From positions 10,286,409 to 10,350,408 of the forward strand of contig CP154957.1 of the NCBI GenBank assembly GCA_039621445.1: DNA of 64,000 nucleotides, in the 5' to 3' direction. The notes beneath the pieces are model-generated. The model was not told where the DNA came from and searched no databases. It worked only from the letters and a program-made list of their open reading frames with translations. Shown here in pieces: positions 23,614 to 34,980 of this stretch. The DNA comes from Euglena gracilis. Taxonomy: Eukaryota; Euglenida; Euglenophyceae; Euglenales. Position numbers and translations under genes: made by a program. Numbering within the stretch: position 1 is the stretch's first letter; every line of letters begins with the position of its first letter.

Positions 23614-24084
23614 GGGGTGCCCCCCCCACCCCCCCCCCTGGCCCGCAGGGGGGGGGGTCCGGACCCCCCCCACCTGTCCTTATATCGAACCATGGTGCGC
23701 AGTGGTGCCTCCCTGTGGTGCCCTGCTGTCCCCCGCCGGGCCTCCAACCGTTTCTCCCCCACCCCCCAAACCACGCCTTTCTCCCACGGGTTACGGGACT
23801 TCTTTGGACGGACAGTCCCGCGCCTGGCGTCTGTGCCCTCCCTTCCCGTTGTGTGCTTGTCGCCTGGCTGGATGCCTTTTTTAACTCGAAAAAATTTCAA
23901 CATGCATTTTTGGATCATTTCTTTTTTTTGGAGCGAGAATATCCAATTCCCGTACCCTGATACGTTCATCTGCTCGCCACCCCAGAGATGCACTCACTCT
24001 CCAAACAGAAACCAACCCTGAATCCTAACTGTGAACACTGCACTGTGGTCGCAAAAACTTCTCCGGAGCCAACTTCCTCAGGGG

Positions 24085-24192
24085 GGGGGATCAAGGCAGA
24101 ACGACGTGGAGACAGCTGCCTCTGCCTCCGCCTCGGAGCCCACGGAGGAGCCGGCGCTGAAGGAGGGTGGCACGTTCTGGCGGCCCCCCATC
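24085..24192 (+). CDS. Ala/Glu-rich exon, gene A (approximate edges)
   Basis: The frame encodes RQNDVETAASASASEPTE, then EPALKEGGTFWRPP. Composition is like the 21.7 kb exon. No domain is recognised. Confidence 0.45.
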
Positions 24193-24805
24193 CATGTGGC
24201 CCCCTTTCCTGGAGGCACCGGCTGCCTTTCGGTTCCACTCCCACACTCTCCTCGGAGGTTGGTCCCTGATCAACTGCCCCTGTTGATCAACGGCTGGGCA
24301 ATTTATTGCAATAAAGTGGTGTTCATTAATGCATGCATTGCATTCCTGAATCCATGAATCCATGAATCCATGAATCCATGAATTATTAATATTAATTCAC
24401 AACTTTAATATCCCTTCAGGAAGCTTGAGCGTGCTGACTGCGGAGGACCCCCACCAATCATTCACCTCCCGAGCACCACCTCGGCTGTCCAAATAGCAGC
24501 TACATTCCAATGAATCCAGAGAACTTGGCTCATATCGGAAATCTTATCCATTTCCCCCTAAAAACCCTGAAACTTCCGAAAAGAAAGAATCGTTGGACAG
24601 TTGGACAGCGGTGTGGAAATCACTCAATGCTGCCAATGCAAGGAGGAGCATTGTTCTGTCTGAAATCTGCCTGGGCTCAGTCCCACACCCCAGACAAGGA
24701 AGTGACCGCAAGATTTCTATGTCATAGGCCAACCACATTGAGTTTAACGCACGTCATTTGCCTCAGATCAAATCCTTCCAAAGTCATGTGGCAAGGACCC
24801 CAACT

Positions 24806-24945
24806 GACAAATCCCGACAAATCCCGACAAATCCCGACAAATCCCGACAAATCCCAACAAATCCTGACACATCCCGCCAAACCCCGACAAATCCCGACAA
24901 ATCCTGACAAATCCCGATACATCCCGACAAACCCCGACAAATTCA
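24806..24945 (+). repeat. Decamer tandem repeat ACAAATCCCG
   Basis: About fourteen imperfect copies of CGACAAATCC run in tandem. The - strand open frame rich in ICRDLSGFVG is produced by this repeat. Confidence 0.9.
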
Positions 24946-25237
24946 AACAATACCACACTTCACTGCACCTGCCCAGGAGTCTGGTGAAATGTCTTTTTGG
25001 GAGCATTTTAACTTTGAGAATGTCGTCCAAATGACAATCCCCCCAAGTCACAGCCCTTCTCAAGATTAGGCCAGTTAGGGGGTTATTATTTATTAATAGT
25101 TTATTATTATTATTATGATGGTGATGATGATGATGAAATTATTTGTTGTTGTTGTTATTATTATTATTATTGTAATTATGATTTGTTTATTGTTAGTTTA
25201 GGGGAGTCACTGTCACGCCAATCCTCTCTGGCCCGGC

Positions 25238-25405
25238 AGGCACATGGCGGCGCGGTGCGGCTGGACGAGATCGCGGACCCGGACCCGGACGCGGACCACG
25301 ACTACTCCGACCTGCCGACGCCGCTGGAGTCCCTCGGGGCGGGGGACGACTCCCCGGCGTCCGAGCGGCGGGCCAGCCGGACCTACCTGGAGACTCTCCG
25401 CTCCC
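25238..25405 (+). CDS. Asp-rich exon, gene A (right edge approximate)
   Basis: The exon follows a CCCGGCAG acceptor. It encodes HGGAVRLDEIADPDPDAD, then HDYSDLPTPLESLGAGDD and RRASRTYLETLRSR. The frame stays open to a TAA at 25618-25620, so this could be a last exon of gene A, but the distal part loses the GC-ending codon pattern. Confidence 0.5.
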
Positions 25406-26202
25406 GGCCAGGGGGATGGGCGGCCCAGCCCAGCAATTTAGCCTGCGTCTGTCTCTTCAGCAACAGAATCTGTTTCTTGCCCAAAACAGCAAGTAGTATT
25501 TTACGCCGCGCGGAGTCCGCCAGGAGTCGTGGGAATTCGCTGGTTCCATTTTTGCGATTCAACACAAAGATTGGAATTCTCTGTGAGTACCCCGCCCAAG
25601 ATTCGCAGCCCGTTGCTTAAAGTTGGGTTTCGTTTGCCACCAGAGAGTGGAGCCAGGGGAGGGGGGGAGTCCATTAAATGGGGGCTTACCAAAGGAAAGG
25701 AAATGTTAAAACTGCAAGGGTCGGATAAATAGGGACCCATGCAACGTGCAAGCCTTTTTCATTGTTTTCACTTATGCTTTTCGCTTATGTTTTTCGTTGT
25801 GGTCGGGTTAGGAGTAGGATTAGGAACAGGGTTAGACTTAGTTAGGCCAAAATCAGGAACATATCTCGGCATAAATTTCAGCTGATGTTCGTCTAAAACC
25901 AGGACTAAAATCACCCTGAACCCCACCGTAGCCTCCCTTTTCCAAACAGCTGCACCTCCCACGCACAAAAAAAAAGACCTCACCCGATGTGGCACACAAC
26001 ACCAATAAACAGCCTGGCCAGGAGAAGTCTCCAGACCGTTTCACCCCCCCCCCTCCAGGGGGCAGTGATAAATTAGTTAGTTTTTTGATTTGTGCCTCTG
26101 AGATGCGCCTTTCTTCCCTCATTCAGTTCATTTAACTCAGCCGTCAAAAAAAGGAGACTGTACAATCGCCACCAAGCGTGTAGAGTTTTCACTGCTCGAA
26201 CC

Positions 26203-27321
26203 ATGTCGGGTTTCCAAGGTGCCATCTCCCGCAGGTCAGCCGTCGGCCGACCCTCGCCCTGCGGGCAGCCGTACCAGGTACCCTCCTACGCCGACAACCT
26301 GGAGTCGTTCAAGGACAGCGCGTCTGCTGGGGACGTCTCGCCGTACGCGGTCCGGGTGCCCCTCGCGAACCGGCCGGCGCCCAGGGTCGAGTGGGCTCCT
26401 TTGAATGCCCTCTTTCAACCCCCCTTCTGATTTTTCATAACCCCCCTCAATATAAGACCCCCGGTTTTGTATTTGGCCGGAAATTTCAAGACCCTGAAGG
26501 GGATTTATATTTGGGTGGGAAAATTAAACTTCCGCGACCAATGTATGTGCAATTTTGCCAATTTTGCCCAAATTTCACCATTTTTTAAGGCAAAATTTAA
26601 TACCCTGGCCCCTCCAGTGGCCAGGGTATTAAGTGAGCAGGCCGAGGCGCCGACTGACTGGTTTTTTCGGAATGACTGATTGGTTTTGGCTTGGTTTTTT
26701 TGGGGTCAGCCTGAGGTGCCCGGGGGGGGGGGGTCGGCCAGTAATGGCCGAGAATGGCCAAAAGCAGCAATTTTTTTGGGGTTTTGGCCAATATCTTTTT
26801 TGAGCCATTTTTTTTTGGCCGAGTGGCCAGAGTGACCCCCCCGGGGGGGGTCGGAAGTGGGTTATTCGTTTTTGAAAAGTGACTGACCGTTTTTTCTTGA
26901 AAGTGGAAAGTGACCCCCCCCCTCCTCCGGGGGGGTCAGAAGCAATGGTGTGTCTGCTGCCCACTGTTTTTTTCCTCCAGAAAAACCCCTGGCGGAATTT
27001 GGACGGTAAAACTGGCCTCCAGGGGGATTCTAACCCCCCCACCTAAAGGTTGTTTTTTCCCTCCTGTACGTTTTTTATTTTCATATACAGGCGTGGATAG
27101 GGACTGATGAATGGACTGACAGTTCTGGGAATGCAATCATAAACATTTTGGTGGGTAATGCGAGCAGATCTACGTTGTAGCATGCAGTTGGATTGGAAAG
27201 GGCCAAACTTGGGGGGTTGAGCACTCGGGGGTTGACCTTTTCCAGAAAAAGGAAATTCACGGAACATCACGGAAAGTCACGGATACATTTTGGCCTCGGC
27301 CAGCACGGAAATGTGAGGATC

Positions 27322-27359
<38 letters not shown>

Positions 27360-30300
27360 AGGTTGTCTGTTGTGTGTGTGTGTGTGTGGGTGTGTGTGTG
27401 TGTGTCAGGTTGTCTGTTGTGTGTGTGTGTGTGTGTGTGGTATTCTACGTTGTTCATGCAATTCATTGAAGTGCTTGCAGAGGCGTATAATTCACAAAGT
27501 CCGGGTGGGTCCCCTCCAAGTAGGCCCCGCCTCGCCCCTGCCCCGTCCTTCACCGGCACACCCCTGGACGGGCCGCCCCTCGCCAGTCCCCCGGCCAGCT
27601 GGCCCGTCGCGGAGGAGGAGCCCCCGCTGTCCCCCCAGCAGCCCCCGGGGACCCCGTCCCAGGCGGGCAGTACCCCCGCCAACCGCCCCGCTGCTCCGGG
27701 CACCGGCCCAGCGTGGGACAGGTGTTGTCACCTCCCCCAGTTGAGGACCACCCCAGGCCCATCGACCCAGAGAGGGCGACCAAAGAAGCAAACTGGGTCG
27801 AAGTCCGAAACAGACCTACACACACACACACACATACACACACACACATACATACACACACACACATACATACACACACATACACACACATACACACATA
27901 CACACACACACACACACCCACGTTCCGGGATAGCGGTCCTTTTTTTGACATAAAAGCACCTTCCTGCTGCCTAGTGGGGTTAATGGGCTCGGTTGGGGAG
28001 CGAACGTGCCCTCCTTTTCGTCAAGTGGTCTTTCCAAGATCCTCCCCTGGCGTCGCTTGACCAACACACTTGATACTGCTGGAACTGACTTGAGCCAACT
28101 TCAAGGAGATGAAAAATATGGAAAGGGAGATATATGTAGCCCCCCCCACCCGCTGTCTAACCCTAACCTGTCTAACCCCCACCCGCCGCCCTTGTCCAAG
28201 CACCCCCTGGTCCTTACCCATCTTCTTAAAGGTCATCTTTTCGGGGAGGTTCGTGTTGTGTGTGTTTTTCAGAGAATTTACCCCAAAATTTCAACATTTT
28301 AGAAACTTCTGAAATCCAAATCCCTGGTTATTACAACACAATCACCAGATCATCGACAATGGCCCCTACGAGGGAAAAAAACGATTGAAGAAATGTAAGG
28401 ACCAGCCATGCCAAAAATCACCTGGCTCACTGAAAAAGCCCGTGAAAACTGATGATATTTACCTACCCCCCCCCCCCCGGGAAAACGTAATTCCCCAGAA
28501 CCTGTCAGGGTCCCGCCCGGGAAACTGTCAGGGTCCCTGGTACCGGCCAACCTGTCATGCTGGAAGTTGTCAGGGTCCCCGGTACTGGCTCACCTGTCAG
28601 GTGACAGTTTCCCCGGGGGGGGTAGGTATGAGAATTATTATTGTTCAACAGCATAAGCTCCAAAATATCTTGTCACACCCCCTGGTCGTGAAAATGGCAA
28701 TTGTTCTGACCCCTTTCCAGTTACCCATCAAATGTTTCAACCTTGCTGATTACGCCAATTCTGATGCCGGCGCAAACCCCGCTGAAAACCGAACACGACA
28801 AAGCCCCCGTCCCGCGGGGCGGTTCTGCCGCGGGCCGGGCGTCGGCGCGGCCGGGAGTCAGCCCCACCAGCAGCACGACGCTCAGGGTGTTGCTTAAGAG
28901 AATTTGACCCCCCCCCCCCGGGGGGGGTCCAGCCAACCAGCCAACTTTTTTGGTCCGCACAAACTTTCAGCTTGAGCTGGACCCCCCCCCCCCCCCCCGT
29001 CGAGGTGGTCCTTAAGCAAAACCCTGACCGCGCTGCACCCGCCGAAGGGCAGCGGCAGCAGCCGCCCGTCCTCCGCCATCTCCGCCGCGGTGTCCGTCAT
29101 GTCGGTGGACTCCGTCGCCCGCTCTGCAGGCTCGCTGGTGGCCAGCCCCCTGCCTACCTCCGTTTCGATTTCGATTGTGATGCGTTACTTGCAGCGGTGA
29201 TTTACCCCCCCCCCCCCGGGAAACTGTCATGCCCGAGAACCTGTCAGGGTTCCGCCCGGGAAACTGTCAGGGTCCCTGGTACCGGCCAACCTGTCATGAT
29301 AGGAAGTTGTCAGGGTCCCCGGTACTGGCCAACCTGTCAGGTGACAGTTTCCCCGGGGGGGGGGGGGTAGGTATTGATTTTGATCACCCTGCCCCAGGTT
29401 TCTGCAGAGAGGCGGGGCTGTTTCAGTGATATTAAGTGTTTATTAAATATTTTAATGCAAACAGCAAATACAATTATTTTGGTTGACATTTGTCTGATTC
29501 CATCTTCCACCGTTCCCCAAGTATTTCTTTCAGGGGTAGGTCGGTGATGCTGGATCCATACCAAATCAGATAAAAGAAGCCCCCAAATGCCCGCTTTTCT
29601 CAAGGCCCCCAAAGTTCTTAATACAGCTGTCTCCCAGAGCAATCGGCGGCATTTGGGCCCAAAAATGTGTCCTGTGGGCTGGGCATGTGCGTCGAACATC
29701 CACATCAACACCACAATAACACAGCAGCACAAAGGGAACATACAAATTTGTGGAGTTGCAACTTGTGCACCCCATTTTGAGATTGGGCTTAGGTGTGCAT
29801 TAGCACACAGACAGAGGGGAGAGGCAGTGGGAAGGTGGGGCGAGCCATACCAATTCCCACACGCACATGGAAGAATATGCACTCGCATGCGTGACCCAAG
29901 CTGAAAGGGTATTTGGCAGATGGCTGCCAGTGCTGTCGAGCGACAGCGAGGATGAGCTGTACGGCAGCCCCCAGGGTCGACAAGAGTCGCTTCCACGCAC
30001 GGTCCAGTCCCTCCAGTGAGACAAATACCCGACACGAGCATTTTTTTTCCAGATATTTGTGGTCAGGAGTCAGAAAAGGATGCTGGCAATTTCTTTTGAA
30101 AGATCATCAAAGGACAAGCTCACAGATTGGAGACAAGTCCCAAAGGGAAACTGTCCTCCCCGGGAAACTGTCCTCTACCCTCTGTACCCGCTAACCTTTA
30201 CTCAGAGGGAGTCTCCTGCCTCTGTAAACCCCCCCCCAATTAGAAGCCCCCCCCCCCCCAAATAACACCCCCCCCCAAATAGAAGCCCCCCCCCCCAGCT

Positions 30301-31893
30301 TCCCCGCCAAAAATCCAAAAAACAGCCCCCCCCCCCGGCGAAGCCGGGGGGAAATTTGACGAAAAAATTTCCGAAAAATGGTGAAAACTCGAAAATTCTC
30401 CACGAAAAAAGGTCGACATTGGGAACAAAAGTGATATCTAGTATCCTTGAAACATGGCCTATCCACCCAAAACTAGAATAAATGCGTCTTGCAATTTTTT
30501 TTTTAAACTTGGACCCCGTTCGATCCCCGGATCGACCGCCGGCCGAAGTTTTTCCTTTAGACAAAGGGTACCCAATTAGAAGCCCCCCCCCCCTCGGATT
30601 TTCCGCAGAGTGACCGAATAGTAGCCCCGGGGGGCTTCTAATTGGGGGGGGTTTACCAGGGAATTTCTTAAGCCGGAGGGTACCCTACCCCCCGGGGGGG
30701 GGGGTCCAGCCAGCCAGCAGCTCAAATCCAGCCAGCAGCCCAAATTCGGGCTGGGAGCCCCCCCCCCCCCGGGTCGACTGAAATAAAGTCGGGTCCAGCC
30801 CGGACGGAGGCCGGGCCAGCCGGCCGAAGGCCGGGCCAGCGGGCCACAGGCTGGCCAGCCAACTGGGCTGCCCAGCTCACCTATCCATGCATTTTTCCCC
30901 CTCATCAAAGCTTCCTCCATCACAGCCCCCAGCCTTGATCTAGCTCCATCCATCAAATTGTCGAAAATGGCAAAAATGTGTTAAAAAAATTGTTTTTCAC
31001 CGACCCAGCCCAGCCCAGCCCCCTCCAGCCCCGGGTGGGGGGGTCGACTACAGCTTTTTCAAATTTGGCTAAAGTGGAAATCCCAGTGGATCCATCCGGA
31101 GGGGGGAGTCTACTAGCAGGGCTGGTGGGTTTTATTCCCCTGTGACAGGCTCGATGCGCTGAAAATTGCTTGACCCCCCAAAACCTGCCAAAATGCCTAT
31201 TTTTGGCAATTTTGGTTTTTTTGGAACAGAAGCAGAGGAGCGAAAGTTCGTTAAAAGCAGGGCGGTCCATAAGGGATGGGATTTTTTTTTTTTAGTTAAG
31301 GACCGCCCCTTAAGGACCGCCCCCCCCCCCCAGGGCAGTTTTGGACCTGAAATTTTTTTCAAAGGCGCCGGGTGTTTTTTTTGACCCATTTTGGGACCCA
31401 TATGCAGGCTGGTCCCCCCCCCCCGGGATGTCCAGCCAGCAGCTCATTTCCAGCCAGCAGCCTTTTTGCCAGCCGGAGGCTGGACCCCCCCCGGGGGGGG
31501 TCTTTAAGAAATTCCCTGCTCTGTACTCGTTTTTTTGATGATAGTTTCCCAGAGGGGACAGTTCTGTGGTGGAGGACAGTTCTTCAATCTGTCCCCCAAC
31601 AGATAGTTGGGGACAGTTACCCGGGAGGGCAGTTTCCCCAAGGTATCAAACCGAAACCTTGCCTTCGACCATCTCCCAAGGGGGAAATTGGACCTAATTG
31701 ACGGGGCAAAAGCCCCGGAGGCGCCGCCTGCCCTGTCCCCGACCCCTCCCACACGTACGACGGGGGCCGCCGGGACTCCCAGATGACCGCCACCTACAGC
31801 ACGCCGCCCCTCTCCACCCAGCCCCTTGCCAGGAGCGTTGCGTTTAACCGGAGTCCTGGGAACCCTGTGGGTTCTGGGTCAATGCCACAATAA
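26203..31893 (+). CDS. Ser/Pro-rich protein gene B with non-conventional introns
   Basis: I do not recognise the product. A start at 26203 (MSGFQGAISRRSAVGR) lies about 20 nt after AG sites that could accept a spliced leader. Proposed exons: 26203-26378, about 27537-27714, 28769-28879, 29032-29139, 29932-30001 and 31741-31893 (stop TAA). The joints 28879/29032, 29139/29932 and 30001/31741 obey the CAG/CTG rule and stay in frame. They give TSSTT-LHPPKG, GSLV-LSSDSEDELYG and ESLPRT-DPSHTYDGG. The first intron has good inverted ends (CAGGGTCGAG and CTCGCCCCTG), but its phase is off by one, so that joint is uncertain. The protein is low-complexity with Ser-Asp-Glu clusters, probably a disordered scaffold or regulatory protein. 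Confidence 0.5.
27325..27440 (+). repeat. GT microsatellite with TCAGGTTGTCTGTT units
   Basis: (GT)n runs are separated by two copies of GTCAGGTTGTCTGTTGTG. Confidence 0.9.
27816..27918 (+). repeat. CA/CATA microsatellite
   Basis: This is a mixed (CA)n and CATACA run in an intron of gene B. Confidence 0.95.
28462..28628 (+). repeat. CCTGTCAGGGTCC repeat element, copy 1
   Basis: The element lies between a C-run and a G-run (TACCTACCCCCC and GGGGGGTAGGTA). The interior has four CTGTCAGGGTCCC words and ends CCTGTCAGGTGACAG, TTTCCCC. A near-identical copy lies at 29203-29371. Confidence 0.7.
28880..29031 (+). other. Non-conventional intron made of a TIR element in gene B
   Basis: The element 28883-29026 has ends CAGGGTGTTGCTTAAG and CTTAAGCAAAACCCTG. 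The flanking 8-mers are acgacgct (28875-28882) and accgcgct (29027-29034), a 6/8 match. CAG is at +4 to +6 and CTG at -8 to -6. Excision joins ACG AC to G CTG CAC in frame. Confidence 0.7.
29203..29371 (+). repeat. CCTGTCAGGGTCC repeat element, copy 2
   Basis: This copy is nearly identical to 28462-28628 over about 165 bp, with the same orientation and C-run/G-run borders. It lies inside the intron 29140-29931. Confidence 0.7.
30223..30656 (+). mobile_element. C-run TIR element (GTAAACCC/AATTAGAAGCCCC ends)
   Basis: The ends GTAAACCCCCCCCCAATTAG and CTAATTGGGGGGGGTTTAC are inverted. The element abuts the next one at 30657 without any spacer. It belongs to the same style as 10919, 20207 and 53843. 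Confidence 0.55.
30657..31518 (+). mobile_element. hAT-like element, CAGGGAATTTCTTAAG family, with internal insertion
   Basis: The ends are CAGGGAATTTCTTAAGCCGG and CTTTAAGAAATTCCCTG. Its first 380 bp match the copies at 39008 and 59897 closely (GTACCCTACC, CAGCCAGCAG, TCGGGCTGGGAGCC). About 360 bp of unrelated sequence around 31048-31410 makes it longer. TSD 8-mers match only 4/8. Confidence 0.65.
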
Positions 31894-32673
31894 CCCAGCT
31901 ACAACCCGGCCGCAACTTTTTCTCCTGCCATGCAATGTCCTCTGCTGGAAATTCAGAGGGAATGTGGAGATCGTGTTTTCAGTTGCTGTCCAAGTTGCAA
32001 CCCCTCTCCTAAATAATTTTCTTGCCTCTCAGGGTGGGTGACAGTGCAACCTTATGCAATTTTTGGGGGGGGGAAATATGCCGAAATCCTGCTCCTCTCC
32101 CCAGTGCAGAGCCCCGGAAAGCAAAAAAGAACCGGCCCGTGCGAAACCTGGACCACTCAGGGAAATGAGTGGGCTGTTCCCACCCCACCCCCTGTCCCAA
32201 GTCTTCTGCACGGTCCAGATGGGGGCAAATGAGTGTCCTACATCCATATAAACACCCGAAGGTGAGGCAGCGTTAGTGAGGGCTTGGTGGGACAATATTT
32301 TTCATATATGGCATAAAGTGGAACCCCCACTCTCAAGTGGGGGGTGGAGGGGGGGTTGGAGATCGCTGGAGGAGTCATGTTTGGAGATCATCATTTCCCT
32401 GATGGGCATCATTGAGCCAAAATCACCCATGAACATCAGACACTGTATCTACGAAATCCGGATCAGAAAAAGCAAAACAAAACTTCACACATTTGGTCCG
32501 CATAGAAGAATGATGTTATTTTTGTTTTGGGGGGGTGTGGGGTCCCGAACCCCCCCCCCCCCGGACGAGGCCGAAGGCCGAGCATGATGCCAAAAGCTTG
32601 CACACCAAAGAAGTTTGTATCCAAACTAAGTTGGGTGGTGCGGGGGATGGGTGTCGTGTGGGAAGTGGTGTGT

Positions 32674-32705
<32 letters not shown>

Positions 32706-33133
32706 TGTGTGCAGGGTTTTTTTTTTTTAGTCTTGGACCCCGGGGGTAGGGGGGGGTCCAGCCGAGCCCCGGAGGGTCCCCCCCCCCCAGGCCGGGGGAT
32801 GTATTTTTCGGCGCCGAAGGCGCCGAAAATTTTTAAAAAGATGTATTCTTCGCATTTTTCGTGATTTTTCGGCCATTTTCAGGGAAATTGAATGGGACCC
32901 CCAACCCCCCCCCCCCCGCCCCCCTGATGTTGTTGCCCTCCGAAATTAGGAATGAAGATGACTCCCAGGTGTCGGATTGGATGGCCAATTAGCGTTTTTC
33001 CATAAATTGTTTTATTTTTCTCAAATCCCTCCTCAGGGTCTTGTGTTTGGAAGTTGGGGGTCAGTTCTGATTCCAGACATTCCATTGCAGGCTCAATGTT
33101 GATCTCTCGATTCCAACCAAGTTCTCACCGCAT
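31894..33133 (+). other. Spacer between gene B and FBPase
   Basis: No exon is supported. The spacer holds a GT microsatellite (32660-32710) and the TIR element 32712-32926. The rest is short, unconvincing frames. Confidence 0.45.
32712..32926 (+). mobile_element. TIR element, CAGGGTTTTTTTTTTTT family
   Basis: Same family as 51449-51735: CAGGG plus T-run, TCTTGGACCCCGGGGG, TTTTCGGCGCC, TTCGCATTTTTCGTGATTTTT. The right end is degenerate C-run then CCTG. Its left border is in a GT microsatellite, so the TSD cannot be judged. Confidence 0.55.
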
Positions 33134-33153
33134 TGTTTGCTTCTTTTTTGCAG
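33134..33153 (+). promoter_or_regulatory. Possible spliced-leader acceptor upstream of FBPase
   Basis: A pyrimidine-rich tract ending TTTTTTGCAG lies one base before ATG 33155. In euglenids such AG sites accept the spliced leader. It could equally be an internal cis acceptor. Confidence 0.4.
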
Positions 33154-33154
33154 G

Positions 33155-34886
33155 ATGGCTACCGTTGCGGTGACTGGGAGCGTGCTCTCTTTATTTCCCT
33201 CCCCGGGCTGTCTTGTTTTGCGAAGTCCTCTAATTCACCAAGGCAATGTGGGTTCTTTTTGGTGATTTTTTGCCTCCTGTGTTCTCCCTCCCCTGAGTTC
33301 ATGATACCAGCCTGTGTGAGCCAAATCAATCCAACAAAAATGGCGGTTGGAACAAGTCTGTGACCCCAATTAAACGCGCCAGGAACTGATAGTTTTTTTT
33401 TGTCAGTGTGATCGCTGTGGTTGATTTGTTTCGGGGGAGGGGCTTTGAATCAATGCATTCTCAAAGCAGGAATATGTGATGTTGTGTCCTTGCTGGTTTT
33501 TGCCTTGGCGCCACGTTCCAGGAAATCTTGTGTTATGTGGTGATTTGCAGTGCCGCGCAGTTGGAACATGAGCTGATAACTGCAAACTCATTGAGGGGGA
33601 GATTGAGAATTGAAGCCTAATTTGAAGTTGACCCACCTGTGTGGCTGAACACGGTCATGTGATTTCCATGTGGCAACCGTGGGCAAGGACCTTCAGGTAC
33701 AACTGCGACAAGATCCCACAGCCCAATTGCAACCCCTCAGAAAGGTCAGATGTCATGTCGATGCGAAACACTGGATTTGAGGTGGGACCGATTTAGAGTG
33801 AGCCCCGGGGGGGGGGGGTCATGCGTGGGCGGATTTTCAAAATTGGGTGGATTAGTTTTATTTTCCAAAAAGGGTGGATTAGTTTGGAAAGTCCCCCCCC
33901 CCCGCAGAAGTAACAAAGTCGAGGCCAAGTGACCCCAAAGAGGGCACGTCGGCGGCCGCCCTGCCCCTGGGCACCCCCCTGGCCGAGGTGGTGGCGGCGG
34001 AGCTGGCGGGCACCGGCCACGAGGCGGCTGCGGCGGTGGTGGGGGCCCTAGACAGGTCCTGCCAGCGCATCGCCCGGCTGCTGGCCCGCGCCAACATCGT
34101 CGGCGTGTTGGGCTCCCAGGGCACCGTCAATGTGCAGGTGCGTGCCATTGCTTGGTTGTGTGTGTTTGTGTTTGCAAGTGCGTGTGTGCGCGCGCGTTGT
34201 GGTGTGGTGTGGTGTGTTGTGTTGTGTGGTGTGGTGTTTATGTGCGCCTGCACGAATGTGTGTCTCCATTGACGATGATTGTGGTGACCAGCTCCGAAAA
34301 CAGAATATGACCTCTCCCCTGATGGTCTGCAAGCAGGGGTTAGCTGTTGCCCATCTGGAAGCTCCCTGAGAAGAGGTGCAAATTATTGAAAATTCACACT
34401 GGTTAAGAGACCAGGGGACCAATGACACCCGAATTTTTCTATCTTTTTCCAACTTGGCTGCTCCCTGTTTGCCTTGAACGGAACAAAAAGATAACAGTGT
34501 AATGAGGATTCCCTTGAAAGAGCCCAAATTATGCCCCCACCAAAACATCGCTTTGTTTTCATCAAATCCCCTGATAAGATTGTTGGCCATCGCTTGCTGC
34601 TTCCGATGGTTATTCCTCTTTGTGGAAACGCGGCAGAGTTTAGCTACAAAAGATGGGTGCCTCAACTCTGTCCAGAAAAGATTTTTTTCCCTCTACGGCT
34701 CTTTACCAACCACCGCTGAGATCAGCATTTACCCAGGAAGGAAGGAAGGAAGGAAGGATGGATGGATGGAAAGACGGAAGAAAGGACAGGAAAAAGCGTG
34801 CACATGGAGTTGAAAAGAATGCCTGTTGTATTGGTGTGTGTTTTTTTGTTTTTGTGTGTCTCTGTGCCTGTGTGTGTGCTTGTGTG

Positions 34887-34918
<32 letters not shown>

Positions 34919-34933
34919 TGCGTGCATGCGTGC

Positions 34934-34980
<47 letters not shown>

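Noticed and set aside
24806-24945. CRISPR array
   Set aside because: The unit is a 10-bp tandem repeat without unique spacers, in a eukaryotic intron.
24722-25063. - strand frame rich in ICRDLSGFVG
   Set aside because: It is the translation of the ACAAATCCCG decamer repeat.
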